Shown: positions 36,601-44,910 of the stretch, in pieces
How the letters are laid out: every line of letters begins with the position of its first letter
How positions within the stretch are numbered: the first letter of the stretch is position 1
NCBI RefSeq assembly: GCF_030409315.1
Contig: NZ_JAUFPS010000097.1
Span: 149,113-213,112 of the forward strand
DNA: 64,000 nucleotides
Reading direction: 5' to 3'
From: Mucilaginibacter flavus
Lineage (GTDB): Bacteria > Bacteroidota > Bacteroidia > Sphingobacteriales > Sphingobacteriaceae
Translations under genes and position numbers: made by a program
The notes under the pieces: generated by a model
What the model saw: the letters and a program-made list of their open reading frames with translations, nothing else
Told to the model about the DNA's origin: nothing
The model's database searches: none

Positions 36601-36853
36601 AGATCTCGTGCCCTTCTGGCATGTGGAACCCGAGGGTATTTATATTGAGCGCCATGCGCCCGTGATACCTTACAGCAAGGAGGTCGCCAAGCTACGTAAC
36701 CTGCTTAAAACGATCTCCCTCTACCGCCTATCGCTTGGGCAGCCTAGACAGGAAGAGCTGATTGAATTTTTGCTAAATGAATTTAATGACGAGGAGATCA
36801 ACAAAATACAAACTGAACTGCTCATTAACCTATCGCCGTATGATTTTGCCTGA
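33674..36853 (+). CDS. SNF2-type helicase
   Basis: 1059-residue SF2 ATPase. VADEVGLGKTLVARG (Walker A, residues 37-51), LIIMDEFQRFKTL (DExx, about 253), LLLSATPYKMY (motif III), and the C-terminal lobe TTSVGQEGLDFHLY and EQREGRINRF (motifs V/VI, about 900-930). These match SNF2/RapA-like remodelling ATPases found in defence operons. It should use ATP to move on DNA and work with the PLD protein. Last gene of its operon, meeting the RecB remnant tail to tail. Confidence 0.88.
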   Translation: MKSHHYTDQLKDFQRATVDYVFERFIDEFSPCNRFLVADEVGLGKTLVARGIIQRFYDHWKARGKQHLNVIYICSNQSIASQNLDRLNIEKSNQEDYGRFNRINDLAVFDPGKHRNTFLQLTALSPNTSFKVSTGGGIVKERAILYEILRKHPVFKRRYQKLSAILQLDVNDDTWASWVSGANYLGNQVRKEILEHFNAALTDENSLYGDLERILSLPAKKADTKQLRSLIGRLRRHLAAICVGYLRPDLIIMDEFQRFKTLISLDENSEVRIITDPLFNDPRINILLLSATPYKMYTLQSEEENNEDHFEEFKFVVNFLLNDTEKAQAFDSAWTRYSKALLKIGDRDWKLLRQEKSAVEALLRKVIARTERVTVSDDHNTLLKAIVPNTLAVSTADITNFIALDSLAKTLKNVNSPVEYCKSCPFPLSFMEGYQLQKLTRREIDNGNIGISQVLAHHETCFLPAERLDQFEPIGSPNAKLAYLCRETLYNGGADLLWIPPSLPYYSFGAPFARQSTYSKLLVFSSWLMVPKMIAALTSYECERLNEENESKEKRSYFGQAERARSRLRVVNDNKGFRTLPAYAIMYPCMTLSHCWQPSADLRDQQQLLQEIAAEIAEQISAVDIAPYISGEGRKNDERWPLIYMLLLDRKDHKRQLKRIESQHSHYEWASFRHDKDDSSAATEYYKKVFEDILFSDNPAEVLVELKLGAPSFDVHIQLAKLALGSPAICSFRLINAYCGPDESLSYLPFYGGYQIADAFRKFYNSPEHTAVVDQQGFDGAYWQNLVQYNIAGNFQAMLDEYTDALKDHFGLWDYSMAEKVGKLITLISENLGLRTVNVTGHTYESFMTNESPKHFRCHFAVALNQSFDREQEVMRADAVRNAFNSPFRPFVLATTSVGQEGLDFHLYCRKIMHWNLPANPVDFEQREGRINRFKNLAIRQNIAVKYRNALNTTSIADFWPQLFELAAACEKGKKSDLVPFWHVEPEGIYIERHAPVIPYSKEVAKLRNLLKTISLYRLSLGQPRQEELIEFLLNEFNDEEINKIQTELLINLSPYDFA

Positions 36854-37200
36854 AAATATTTTCCACCTCATCTATTTCGGTAATTGAAGGGCGGTGCGTA
36901 AAGACCCCGGTGGTTTCGCCACTCCGCACACCTCTCAAAAATAGATAAATTACACCACCACAATGCCGGTCATAATCAAACCCAGTCAAACGCAAAGCCA
37001 GGTATTTTTTTAACGCCACCGCGTACAGCAAATACTGTAAATAATAATGTTGATGATCCATGGCCCTCATTAAGCGTTCAGGCATATAAGCCGCTACATC
37101 TTAACCTAAAAAGTTCGACTTCCAGTCCAGTAGGTAATATTTACCGTTCAACTCAAAAAACAGGTGATCTTCCCGTTCATTATTCCCTACAATTCCCGGT
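36825..37200 (-). pseudogene. recB: Decayed 3' remnant of recB (exodeoxyribonuclease V beta)
   Basis: The minus strand reads NGKYYLLDWKSNFLG, an in-frame stop (37101-37103), then HYYLQYLLYAVALKKYL and FDYDRHCGGVIYLFLRGV. This is the RecB nuclease domain C-terminus (LLDYKSNWLG...HYDLQYQLYTLAL...FGGVIYLFLRGV in E. coli). The catalytic Asp and Lys of LDWKSN are still there. Upstream of about 37200 the frame is lost. Only the last 130 or so residues are recognisable, so the gene is broken. It overlaps the helicase end by about 29 bases. Confidence 0.75.
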
Positions 37201-37641
37201 CCTCCCCCGAACCCAGCAGGCCAAGCTCCAGGTTATTAAAGGTTTCCTCCGGAAAATCAAACTTCCTTTTGCTTCTTTTCTTTTAAAAGAAAAGAAGTTT
37301 CTATACTGCAGTTTTCCAAAACGTTGGCACCCTGATTTTTTAATATTATGTTAAGTAGAGACAAACCTTATTATGTCACTCCAACCAAATCATATTGTTG
37401 AAAAAGAGAAACTTACCTCAAATTAAGACGCAGCAAGTAGCCGCAAGTCCTCTAAAAAGGGGCTCGAAAACGTTCCCCTACGGGCTGCCAAGCTGCATTT
37501 CAAAAGTAGGGTGCTTTTTGTTTTGCAGCAGATGCGATATACAGTATAGGTAGTTCGAAATTGAAAACCTCGAACTATTGGGAATAATTCAATTCCGATT
37601 TTTTTTTTATTAACTATTCATTATAAAAATATGAGAATGCT
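37201..37641. other. Gene-free stretch after the RecB remnant
   Basis: No supported gene. A fragment in another minus frame (FPEETFNNLELGLLG) may belong to the decayed recB. A 26-bp AT-rich perfect palindrome lies at 37272-37297 (half-site CTTCTTTTCTTTT). The remainder holds short inverted repeats only. The right end of the mobile element may fall here, but no end repeat was found. Confidence 0.5.
37272..37297. repeat. 26-bp AT-rich perfect palindrome
   Basis: CTTCTTTTCTTTT joined directly to its reverse complement. It has no loop, so it is more like a cruciform or protein site than a terminator, although the helicase operon ends upstream. Confidence 0.5.
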
Positions 37642-39267
37642 TTAATTATACCAAACTCCATTAAAAGCTTGTATATCATGTTTGGACTCTGTGTGGATTT
37701 CAAAAAAAGTAATTCGGTCAGTGTCTCGTTTTACATGGCCTTTCACTTTTAACTTTTTGCCAATTTTCCAATGTTCGAATCTATCGTCATTTTTATTGTT
37801 GGATTGACGTACTATATGCTCAATACGAATGTATCGCAAATGATTTATGTTATGTTTACCATCTAAATTATACACCAAACCGTTCACTGTAACTTTTTCT
37901 AATTTTAGATCGAAGCTTACATACCCATCGCCTCCATGACTTGGTTTGTTCACTAAAACTCCAACAACTTCAGCATTGTTAACAGGCCCTGGTTCCCAAC
38001 CCGAAACATTTTGGTCTTTGAATAATGGAGTGGTAACTCTCGAAATTTCTTCATCATCAGAAGTACTTGAATCTGGCTTGTTTACCCTTAAACCATTAAC
38101 GAATTTATCTTCATTGCTGATATTATGCACATAACATATCCATGAAGGGTGGCCCTGTTTTAACCTCTTATCTATATGAAAACTCTTAAGTTCAATGCCA
38201 TTGACAATTATTGTTATCTCTTCTGGCTTCCATTGGTTAATTCTTGGAATTTCATCAAATGGAAGGTGTGGTAAATTATTTTTTATAAAATCGTTTAATT
38301 GCGTAAGATTGTTAGACGCGTTTTCTAAGGCAATTCGTGAACTTACATATTCTAAATCTGATTGCTTTTTTTGAATTAAAGTGGCAAATCGAAGGGATTC
38401 TGCCAATGTTTTTGCTTGCAATGCAGCCGACCTTTGAATCCCAGCCGCCTGCAAATCAGCTTGTAGATTATTTTCTTGCTTGGTCAAATTAGTCAAGTAG
38501 GTTAAAGCCGCACTAGGCTTAGAGTCTATGTGAACTATTCGGTCAATAATCGCGGGGTGAGGAACTCCCCATTTAAAACTTACACCCATGATGTTTTCCA
38601 CTCGACGAATTAATTGTGGTTTATATTTTTCAGGATTTGCAATTAGATCATTGTTTAAATCGATGATTCGATTTTTTAAAAACTTTATATCTGTAGAAAT
38701 TTTGGTGATCTGTGATGTCGAGTTTAAAATTATTTTGTCTTCGTCAATAATTTTTTTGGTTTGTTTATCTATTAATTCTTGCTGAACTTGTATTAAATCT
38801 TGTTTTTGATTCAACAGATTTTTAGCAGTTTCTACTTTTTTTTGATAATCTGACACCAAATCAATTGGGCCTAAAAGTTGATTTATAATCATTCCAGAAA
38901 CGTCATCTGGTGCATTTGTAATTCCTCCAATTTCTTTTTTAAAAGGTGCCGAAATTCCCTTTTTTTCTATCCTTAATTGTGTTATGTCTTCTACATATAA
39001 AGGAATGTTTTCTTTAACAAGCGAAACATTTTCATCTATATTATTAGGATCGAAAGCAATTGTAACCGTCTCTCCTTTACTAAATCCTTTAGTGTATTTC
39101 CATGCTTTAGGCCCAATGTCAAACCAAACGTCATTAGAAGTTCCTGAAAGGATATCATTACTTGTTTTTACCTTAAATTGTAATTTTTTCACTATGTCAT
39201 GCGGTTGCAATTGACTAAACGCCAAAAAAGGTGTTAGCCCTAAAAGGAGTAATACAAATTTCCTCAT
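37642..39267 (-). CDS. Exported coiled-coil protein with PLAT-like N-terminal domain
   Basis: 541-residue protein with a signal peptide (MRKFVLLLLGLTPFLAFSQ). Residues 30-80 resemble a PLAT/LH2 beta-sandwich (FKVKTSNDILSGTSNDVWFDIGP...FSKGETVTIAFD). A long coiled coil follows (about 160-320), then a beta-rich C-terminal region (WKPEEITIIVNGIELKSF; RYIRIEHIV). No catalytic motif seen and the function is unknown. It stands alone with long gene-free flanks, so it may be recent cargo. Confidence 0.7.
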   Translation of the reverse strand: MRKFVLLLLGLTPFLAFSQLQPHDIVKKLQFKVKTSNDILSGTSNDVWFDIGPKAWKYTKGFSKGETVTIAFDPNNIDENVSLVKENIPLYVEDITQLRIEKKGISAPFKKEIGGITNAPDDVSGMIINQLLGPIDLVSDYQKKVETAKNLLNQKQDLIQVQQELIDKQTKKIIDEDKIILNSTSQITKISTDIKFLKNRIIDLNNDLIANPEKYKPQLIRRVENIMGVSFKWGVPHPAIIDRIVHIDSKPSAALTYLTNLTKQENNLQADLQAAGIQRSAALQAKTLAESLRFATLIQKKQSDLEYVSSRIALENASNNLTQLNDFIKNNLPHLPFDEIPRINQWKPEEITIIVNGIELKSFHIDKRLKQGHPSWICYVHNISNEDKFVNGLRVNKPDSSTSDDEEISRVTTPLFKDQNVSGWEPGPVNNAEVVGVLVNKPSHGGDGYVSFDLKLEKVTVNGLVYNLDGKHNINHLRYIRIEHIVRQSNNKNDDRFEHWKIGKKLKVKGHVKRDTDRITFFEIHTESKHDIQAFNGVWYN

Positions 39268-39998
39268 TATTTATAATAGTAATTAAAATTAAAAATACTT
39301 TAAATATTGAAATTAACCTCGTTAATAAAATATTGGCCTCCATGATAATTAAAAAGCAAGTATCATTATTTTTAATGTCTTAGAGTATGTTTTACGGCTA
39401 AAAAAATGTGAAGTAGCATAGTAGTAAACACTGCTCAAAGAAGGCATATTATGCCAACGAGTTATGGACAATTTTTGATTCCCAATGAGACTTATTTATA
39501 GATTTAGATATCGTGCCATTTAGCCGGTAGAGGAATCGAATCCCATTTAAGCAACCTTTAAAACATTCAATTGCACTATTAAATGGTTCAAATTACGTGA
39601 AGTCTGGGGACAGCCAGGAGTAATCATCTCAATGTGACATATTTCTCCCCCGATTGGGTATAATTCGAACCATTTAACGGAGCAATTAGACCTTTTAAGC
39701 AATTTACAAATCGCCTAAATATTTCTTTACAGCTCTTTATGGCAAATATTATACTTACTATTAATCATAAATTAACCATGAACTATATTAACAAAGATTA
39801 CGAATTTTATCAGGCCGTGTTCAATTAAATTTTTTAAAACCATTAATAATTCTTTTAATGGGTAAAACTGTAAATAACTCGAATTTGAGAAATTTATGGT
39901 AAAAATTCGAACCAAGATAAATATCACTTTTTGACCATTGGTGTTACATTCCCAGCGGCTGAAATCTTAAAGTTCTATCTCTATTTATTTACAACAGT
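39268..39998. other. Gene-free stretch with imperfect inverted repeat
   Basis: No gene supported. An inverted repeat has arms at 39579-39595 (TTAAATGGTTCAAATTA) and 39661-39677, matching at 16 of 17 positions. Related sequence (GCAACCTT, AAAAC, then AAATGGTTC) recurs at 43910-43969 on the other side of the large AraC-permease gene. Confidence 0.5.
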
Positions 39999-42900
39999 TC
40001 ATTCATTCCTCAAACTCTTAACCGGGTTCATCATTGCGGCCTTAATCGACTGAAAGCTAATGGTCATTAGGGCAATAGCAATTGCCACCATGCCTGATAA
40101 GGCAAACATCCACCAGCTTATCGTAATGCGGTAAACAAAATTTTGCAGCCAACGGTCCAGCAAATACCAGGCGAAAGGAGATGCTAATACCAATGCAATC
40201 AGCACCAGCACAACGAAATCTTTGGAGAGCATCATGGTAATATTGGTTACGCTTGCCCCAAGCACTTTTCTTATGCCTATCTCTGCCGTTCTTCTTTTGG
40301 TGGTGAATATGGTCAGTCCAAATAAGCCAATACAGGAAATAAAGATAACCATCAATGTCGCTGCATTAATCAGTTTTGCCGTCCGGTAATCCTTTTCATA
40401 CAAAAGTTCTATCGATTCATCAAAAAACCGAAGGTCAAATACTTCTCCCGGATACATAGCTTTCCATGATTTTTCGACCTGTGCCAGGATTACCTTCAGC
40501 GCAGCAGAATGTTTTCCACTGACCGCCAGCTTAATGGCAATATCCTGCTGCATACTTGGAATATTCACAATACAGACAGGTTTGATGGTTTCGTGAAAGG
40601 ACTTTTCATGAAAATCAGCAACTACGCCCACAATAGGATAAGGTTTGTTTTGATAAAGCAGCATTTTTCCGATAGCTTCCCGTGGTTCATGGAGCCCTAG
40701 CAGGTGCAAAAAAGTTTCATTAATGACATACTCCTTTAGACTGTCCGCGGGTAAAAGGTTTCGTCCGGCAAGCAGCTTCATGCCGTACAGCGACAAATAA
40801 TGCGGGTCACTTGATAATTCAGGTATCCGGGTTTCAATTCCGTTTATCCCATCCAATTTAAGTGCAATGTTACCATCTCTGCCGTCCATAGGCGTATACT
40901 GCTCACTGGCTACCATGCTGACGCCCGGGATTTGTCTCAACTGCTGGGCCAGTATATTCAATTGTTTTGCCGGAGCCTTACGGCTGGTTGGCAGGATGAC
41001 GATGGCATCGGTATTGAAGCCCATGGCCTTACCTTGGGTATAACTTAACTGCTGATGGACGACCAAGCTGCCAATGATAAAAACCAGTGACAGTGTGAAC
41101 TGGAAAACAATTAGTCCCTCTCTCAGCCACGAGTGTCCGCTACCGGGTGTTGCGGTACCTCTCAGGCTCAAAGCCGGGGCGTTCGCTGACAAGGTTCTTG
41201 CCGGGTATAGCCCCGCAAACAAGCAAGTGACCAGCGTTATTGACAATATGAAAAGCAGGGTATTGGATTCCAGCAACTTGAAGGCGACCCCCTGGGGAAT
41301 AAACGCTTTAAATGCGGAAAGTACCGGGTTGACCGATAGCAGGGCAATGATCAGGGCGAAGAAAGTGACCAGGAATGTTTCTATCAGGAATTGCAGCATG
41401 ATACCTGTCTTGCTGCTGCCCATGATTTTCCTAACCCCCATTTCCCGGGTGCGCTGGATGGATTGGGCGGTAGCCAGGTTGACGAAATTGATCAGGGCCA
41501 GCAGTAGGATGAATACGGCGGCACCAATCATTCCATAAACAATAGGGAGGTCAGCGGTACGGATCGGGTTTTCGACAACATTTGCATCAAAGTGCACTTT
41601 GTTAATGGCTTCCAGCCACAGGTTTAGTTTGACATCCGGATTTTTCGGGGCATAGGCTTTAACGATAGCTGCAAAACCGGCATTGACCTTGTCCTGGCTT
41701 GTACCCGGGGCCAATTTAACAAAGGCCTGTGTAGACATGTGGTTCCAATCATCTGCAAAAACCTTTTTCAGGAAGCTATTTTGAACAGTGCTGTAAGAAA
41801 TAAAATCAGTAAAGGCAAAATCTGTGTTTTTCTTCCAGTCTTCAACAATTCCCGAGATCTGTACACGAAGCGAATCGTCATAGATGATTTCCCGGCCAAG
41901 AAGGGTTGCCGGATCAACATTACCGAAATATTTTTGCGCACGGCTCAGGGCAAGCACGACTTTATAGGGCTGATTCAATGCGTTATGCTCATTTCCGGCA
42001 AGCCAGCGGTAACTGAATATTTTGAAATATTGCGGCTCTGCCACTATCGTGCCCGGATAGTACGCTCCATCAATGGAACTGTCAAACTTTTTGACCGGCT
42101 TATTGCCATCAGGCACCCCTATTTTGGCGTAGTACATACTCACTGCGGAAATCGCTTCAACGCCGGGAAGTTCGCGGCGGGCGGCGGCGACTGAGGAATA
42201 GGGTACTTTACTCATTATATCCTGATCGCCCGCAGCAAAATGGGAGGTGGTCATTACACGGAAGATACGATCCTTGTCTGGATGGAAGGTGTCAAAACTG
42301 AGTTCGTAACTGGATATCAGGTAAATGGCTATGCAGGCGCATATCCCCAATGAAAGTCCGAGGATATTAATTGAAGTGTACATCTTATTGCGCCAAAGGA
42401 TGCGCCAGGCTGTTTTAAAATAATTCCGTATCATCATATTACGTTTTAATGTTTCAGTTGCCCAATGTGATGGGCTTTCTGAACGCAATATTACTGGCTG
42501 TATTCGCGGCAGAACTGCCAACTTATCAATTGGCAGTTCTTTCCTCAGGCTATTTTTGTATTCTAGAGGGGTTTTACCCGTCATCTCTTTGAAAACGCGA
42601 TGGAAAGTCCTTTGAGAATTAAACCCCGACTCGTAGGCAATCCCCAGCAGTGTCAGCCTGTCATAAGATGGGTCCCGCATTTTTTGGGCAATTTCACGAA
42701 CCCGGAATTCATTTATAAAATCGCTGAAGTTTTTTTCCAGTCCAATGTTCATGATACGGGACAAATCATGCGGATGAATCATCAGTTTCACCGCCAATGT
42801 GGCCAATGTCAATTCAGCATCCCCGTAAAGACGGTTTACAGCTACTGCTTCTTTTAGCCTCCGGCCTTTCTCCCTTGCATCCGACCGGTCAGTTATTGGC

Positions 42901-43484
42901 ATTGTCAGCTGATTGCCAATATCCGGTTTAATAATTGCTTCTACGGTAATCCCGATCAGAATGAAGGCAACTGCAAACCAAAAAATATCATTAACCAGCG
43001 CAAAAACGCAGCATAAGCCAAGCAGTACAAATGCGTGCTCAAGCCCCCGAAAAGCTAAACGCGGTCTATCCATCAACACCGGGCGTAACCGGCTGTAGAA
43101 ATCCTGTATCATCAGGTGGGACAGGTACAAATAGATGATGACCGAAATTGAAATGACCCAGGTTGGCATCCAAAATCCGACAAGTAAGGGGCAAAAATGT
43201 AGAATATCTTTCCGGTTGAACCGCAGGTAAGGGAATGTTAGTTGCCTCGTATAAATATAGAACAGCGGACCCAGGGCCGGTAAAAAAAGGTATGTAAGCC
43301 CACCAGTCTTAAGTACGACCACTGCTAAGGCAAAACTTAAAAACAGGTTACCCTTTTGGCTGGTCCTCTTAGAGATTCCTAAAAGCAACGCAAGTGTCAG
43401 CCCAGTGAACAGGGTTCCCAGAGAGGTTATGTCATACGGGCTGATATGGAGTGGAAAGAGTCTCAAGCAACGCAATATTGTCAA
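39999..43484 (-). CDS. AraC-type membrane regulator fused to FtsX/MacB-like ABC permease
   Basis: 1161-residue in-frame fusion. The N-terminal 200 residues have several membrane segments; an AraC helix-turn-helix follows (about 215-315: LATLAVKLMIHPHDLSRIMN and LLGIAYESGFNSQRTFHRVFKEMTGKTPLEYK). At about residue 350 a standard permease begins (MMIRNYFKTAWRILWRNKMYTSINILGLSLGI), with MacB-type periplasmic domains and FtsX segments (ARTREMGVRKIMGSS-like, AEIGIRKVLGASVTNI). No ATPase gene is adjacent. It could be a permease that reports to, or is controlled by, its own DNA-binding domain. No stop separates the halves. Confidence 0.85.
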   Translation of the reverse strand: MTILRCLRLFPLHISPYDITSLGTLFTGLTLALLLGISKRTSQKGNLFLSFALAVVVLKTGGLTYLFLPALGPLFYIYTRQLTFPYLRFNRKDILHFCPLLVGFWMPTWVISISVIIYLYLSHLMIQDFYSRLRPVLMDRPRLAFRGLEHAFVLLGLCCVFALVNDIFWFAVAFILIGITVEAIIKPDIGNQLTMPITDRSDAREKGRRLKEAVAVNRLYGDAELTLATLAVKLMIHPHDLSRIMNIGLEKNFSDFINEFRVREIAQKMRDPSYDRLTLLGIAYESGFNSQRTFHRVFKEMTGKTPLEYKNSLRKELPIDKLAVLPRIQPVILRSESPSHWATETLKRNMMIRNYFKTAWRILWRNKMYTSINILGLSLGICACIAIYLISSYELSFDTFHPDKDRIFRVMTTSHFAAGDQDIMSKVPYSSVAAARRELPGVEAISAVSMYYAKIGVPDGNKPVKKFDSSIDGAYYPGTIVAEPQYFKIFSYRWLAGNEHNALNQPYKVVLALSRAQKYFGNVDPATLLGREIIYDDSLRVQISGIVEDWKKNTDFAFTDFISYSTVQNSFLKKVFADDWNHMSTQAFVKLAPGTSQDKVNAGFAAIVKAYAPKNPDVKLNLWLEAINKVHFDANVVENPIRTADLPIVYGMIGAAVFILLLALINFVNLATAQSIQRTREMGVRKIMGSSKTGIMLQFLIETFLVTFFALIIALLSVNPVLSAFKAFIPQGVAFKLLESNTLLFILSITLVTCLFAGLYPARTLSANAPALSLRGTATPGSGHSWLREGLIVFQFTLSLVFIIGSLVVHQQLSYTQGKAMGFNTDAIVILPTSRKAPAKQLNILAQQLRQIPGVSMVASEQYTPMDGRDGNIALKLDGINGIETRIPELSSDPHYLSLYGMKLLAGRNLLPADSLKEYVINETFLHLLGLHEPREAIGKMLLYQNKPYPIVGVVADFHEKSFHETIKPVCIVNIPSMQQDIAIKLAVSGKHSAALKVILAQVEKSWKAMYPGEVFDLRFFDESIELLYEKDYRTAKLINAATLMVIFISCIGLFGLTIFTTKRRTAEIGIRKVLGASVTNITMMLSKDFVVLVLIALVLASPFAWYLLDRWLQNFVYRITISWWMFALSGMVAIAIALMTISFQSIKAAMMNPVKSLRNE

Positions 43485-43989
43485 TCATCGTTCCAAATTT
43501 ATAAAATACTGACAAATAGTGCATTAATAACTAATCGAAATAGATGGCGTACCAAAAGCGAACGGGGGAACGTCCGTTTTTAAGAAAAATGACCCGCCCG
43601 GAAGTGGCTATATTGGATTTTGATAATCTTGGAATAAACTACAAAGGTTATCTTTTTTAAGAAAACACTAAAAGAGTTGTTGCTTGTTCATCGTGTTGAA
43701 ATGTGTGAATTTCATATTAGCCTTCCCTGTTAAAATATCTCCGACTTAGATAAAAAAACAGTTCTGTTTCGTTTGGTTATTGATCGCCTGTTCTTGACTT
43801 CGTTATCCCACTCGGTTAAAGTAATGGGACGTAGTTTATGGCTAAATAATTAGAAAATAAATAAAATGTAATTGGTTAATTTGGGGTCAGAGACTGAGCT
43901 CGATTCAAGGCAACCTTAAAACGACAAAGCAGCCAGCCTTTTTAAATCATCTATGAAATGGTTCGAAAACTGCACAGTTGGGTGCACAA

Positions 43990-44020
43990 AAGCGAATAAC
44001 GAAAGTTGTTCGCTTTTTTT
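43990..44020 (+). terminator. Rho-independent terminator
   Basis: AAGCGAATAAC (left) and GTTGTTCGCTT (right, one G-T pair) close on a GAAA tetraloop and are followed by a T-run. No plus-strand gene precedes it directly, so it may be left from a lost gene. Confidence 0.6.
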
Positions 44021-44167
44021 GTTTATATGCCCCTAAATGCAATCTACAAAACTGGCCGTCCGTTTTTTTATTTCCTCACAAATATTCTGATTGATTCGCT
44101 ATAAATATCGCGCTGATAAGGTGTAAGAAACGGATGCGAGCAGAAATTCAAATTGAATATAAAACAA

Positions 44168-44195
44168 CAAAGCCTTAGATTTCTCTAAGGCTTTG
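44168..44195 (-). terminator. tRNA-Leu terminator
   Basis: Perfect 11-bp stem (CAAAGCCTTAG with CTAAGGCTTTG) and a 6-base loop, just after the tRNA 3' end on the minus strand, followed by TTGTTTTAT. Confidence 0.7.
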
Positions 44196-44275
44196 TACCC
44201 AGCGCCGGAGTCGAACCGGCACGGTTTCCCACAGGTGTTTGAGACCAGCGCGTCTACCAATTCCGCCAGCTGGGC
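44196..44275 (-). tRNA. tRNA-Leu (anticodon CAA)
   Basis: About 80 bases on the minus strand: acceptor GCCCAGC pairs with GCTGGGT plus discriminator A. The D-arm segment TGGCGGAATTGGTAGACGCG is typical of Leu tRNAs, the anticodon loop CTCAAAC gives CAA, and the T-arm is CCGGTTCGACTCCGG. The CCA end is not encoded. An ORF across it (44099-44320) is an artefact. Confidence 0.92.
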
Positions 44276-44303
44276 ATGCTCTGCTGTTTTGATCAATGAT
44301 CTC

Positions 44304-44828
44304 TTACAGGCGGGCTGCAAATGTATCTAAACTCTCCTTAATTCGCAACAGATATTTTTGTTTATAGTAAATATCTGCAATTTTTATCCTTCGCTGCTGC
44401 TGCGCGATATGATCAAGTTGGGTGTAATCGTGGGTGAGTTTTAGTAGCTGGTCGTTTATATCGCTCTCAAAAGCAAGTACTTCTGTCGATATTTTTCCAA
44501 GTTCTCCGGCATCCTCGGCTTCCATCAGGCGTTCGTTAATATCCATCATTTCCATTAAAAAATCTGATGGTAATTGTGGTTTTGCACCCTCAGATACCAG
44601 GTCATGGAGCTTTAAGATGTACTCCATTCTGCGCGCGGGGTCGGTTAAAACCTGGTAAGCTTTGTTATTAAGGGTAGATAATTCTAAAATTTCTTGTTGT
44701 TTAGCCTCGTCTTCACCGGCGTAAAAATCGGGATGGTAGAGTTTACTTAACTCGTAGAATTTCTTTTTGAGGGTAGCTGCTTCTACATCAAAAGACTCGG
44801 TGATGCCGTAAAATTCAAAATAATTCAT
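44304..44828 (-). CDS. hscB: Fe-S cluster assembly co-chaperone HscB
   Basis: J-domain co-chaperone of HscA, 174 residues. N-terminal J domain (NYFEFYGITESFDVEAATLKKKFYELSKLYHPDFYAG with the HPD motif), then the helical HSCB C-terminal domain (MEYILKLHDL...SDFLMEMMDINERLMEA). It should help transfer iron-sulfur clusters from the scaffold. Start 44828 is chosen because the longer frame to 45068 crosses the kdsA gene and its promoter and adds no recognisable sequence. Confidence 0.9.
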   Translation of the reverse strand: MNYFEFYGITESFDVEAATLKKKFYELSKLYHPDFYAGEDEAKQQEILELSTLNNKAYQVLTDPARRMEYILKLHDLVSEGAKPQLPSDFLMEMMDINERLMEAEDAGELGKISTEVLAFESDINDQLLKLTHDYTQLDHIAQQQRRIKIADIYYKQKYLLRIKESLDTFAARL

Positions 44829-44884
44829 AATTGATACAATTATCACCAATTTTATCCAATTCGTGAAATTCGTGTCAGCTTCCT

Positions 44885-44892
44885 TATCTTTG
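44885..44892 (+). promoter_or_regulatory. -7 box for kdsA
   Basis: TATCTTTG fits the Bacteroidota TAnnTTTG element, 18 bases before the chosen kdsA ATG. It lies inside the longer kdsA reading frame, which supports the downstream start. Confidence 0.5.
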
Positions 44893-44910
44893 CCCAATAA
44901 CCTACATACT

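Larger units (their letters stand above)
43485..44195. other. Gene-free stretch upstream of the AraC-permease gene
   Basis: No gene supported. It contains a GCAACCTTAAAAC / AAATGGTTCGAAAA stretch (43910-43969) related to the repeat at 39551-39595, and terminator hairpins at 43990-44020 and 44168-44195. Confidence 0.5.

Noticed and set aside
30650..36853. A DISARM system
   Set aside because: A helicase and a PLD protein are present, but no DUF1998 protein or DNA methylase is seen.
15719..37300. A self-transmissible conjugative element
   Set aside because: Only mobilisation genes (MobB, MobC) and a recombinase are present; no coupling ATPase or Tra secretion genes are in the window.
37455..37475. 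Right attachment site of the mobile element
   Set aside because: GGGCTCGAA matches the left tRNA-like fragment in only 9 bases, too short to support an end.
44099..44320. 73-residue minus-strand ORF
   Set aside because: It is a translation of the tRNA-Leu gene and its flanks.
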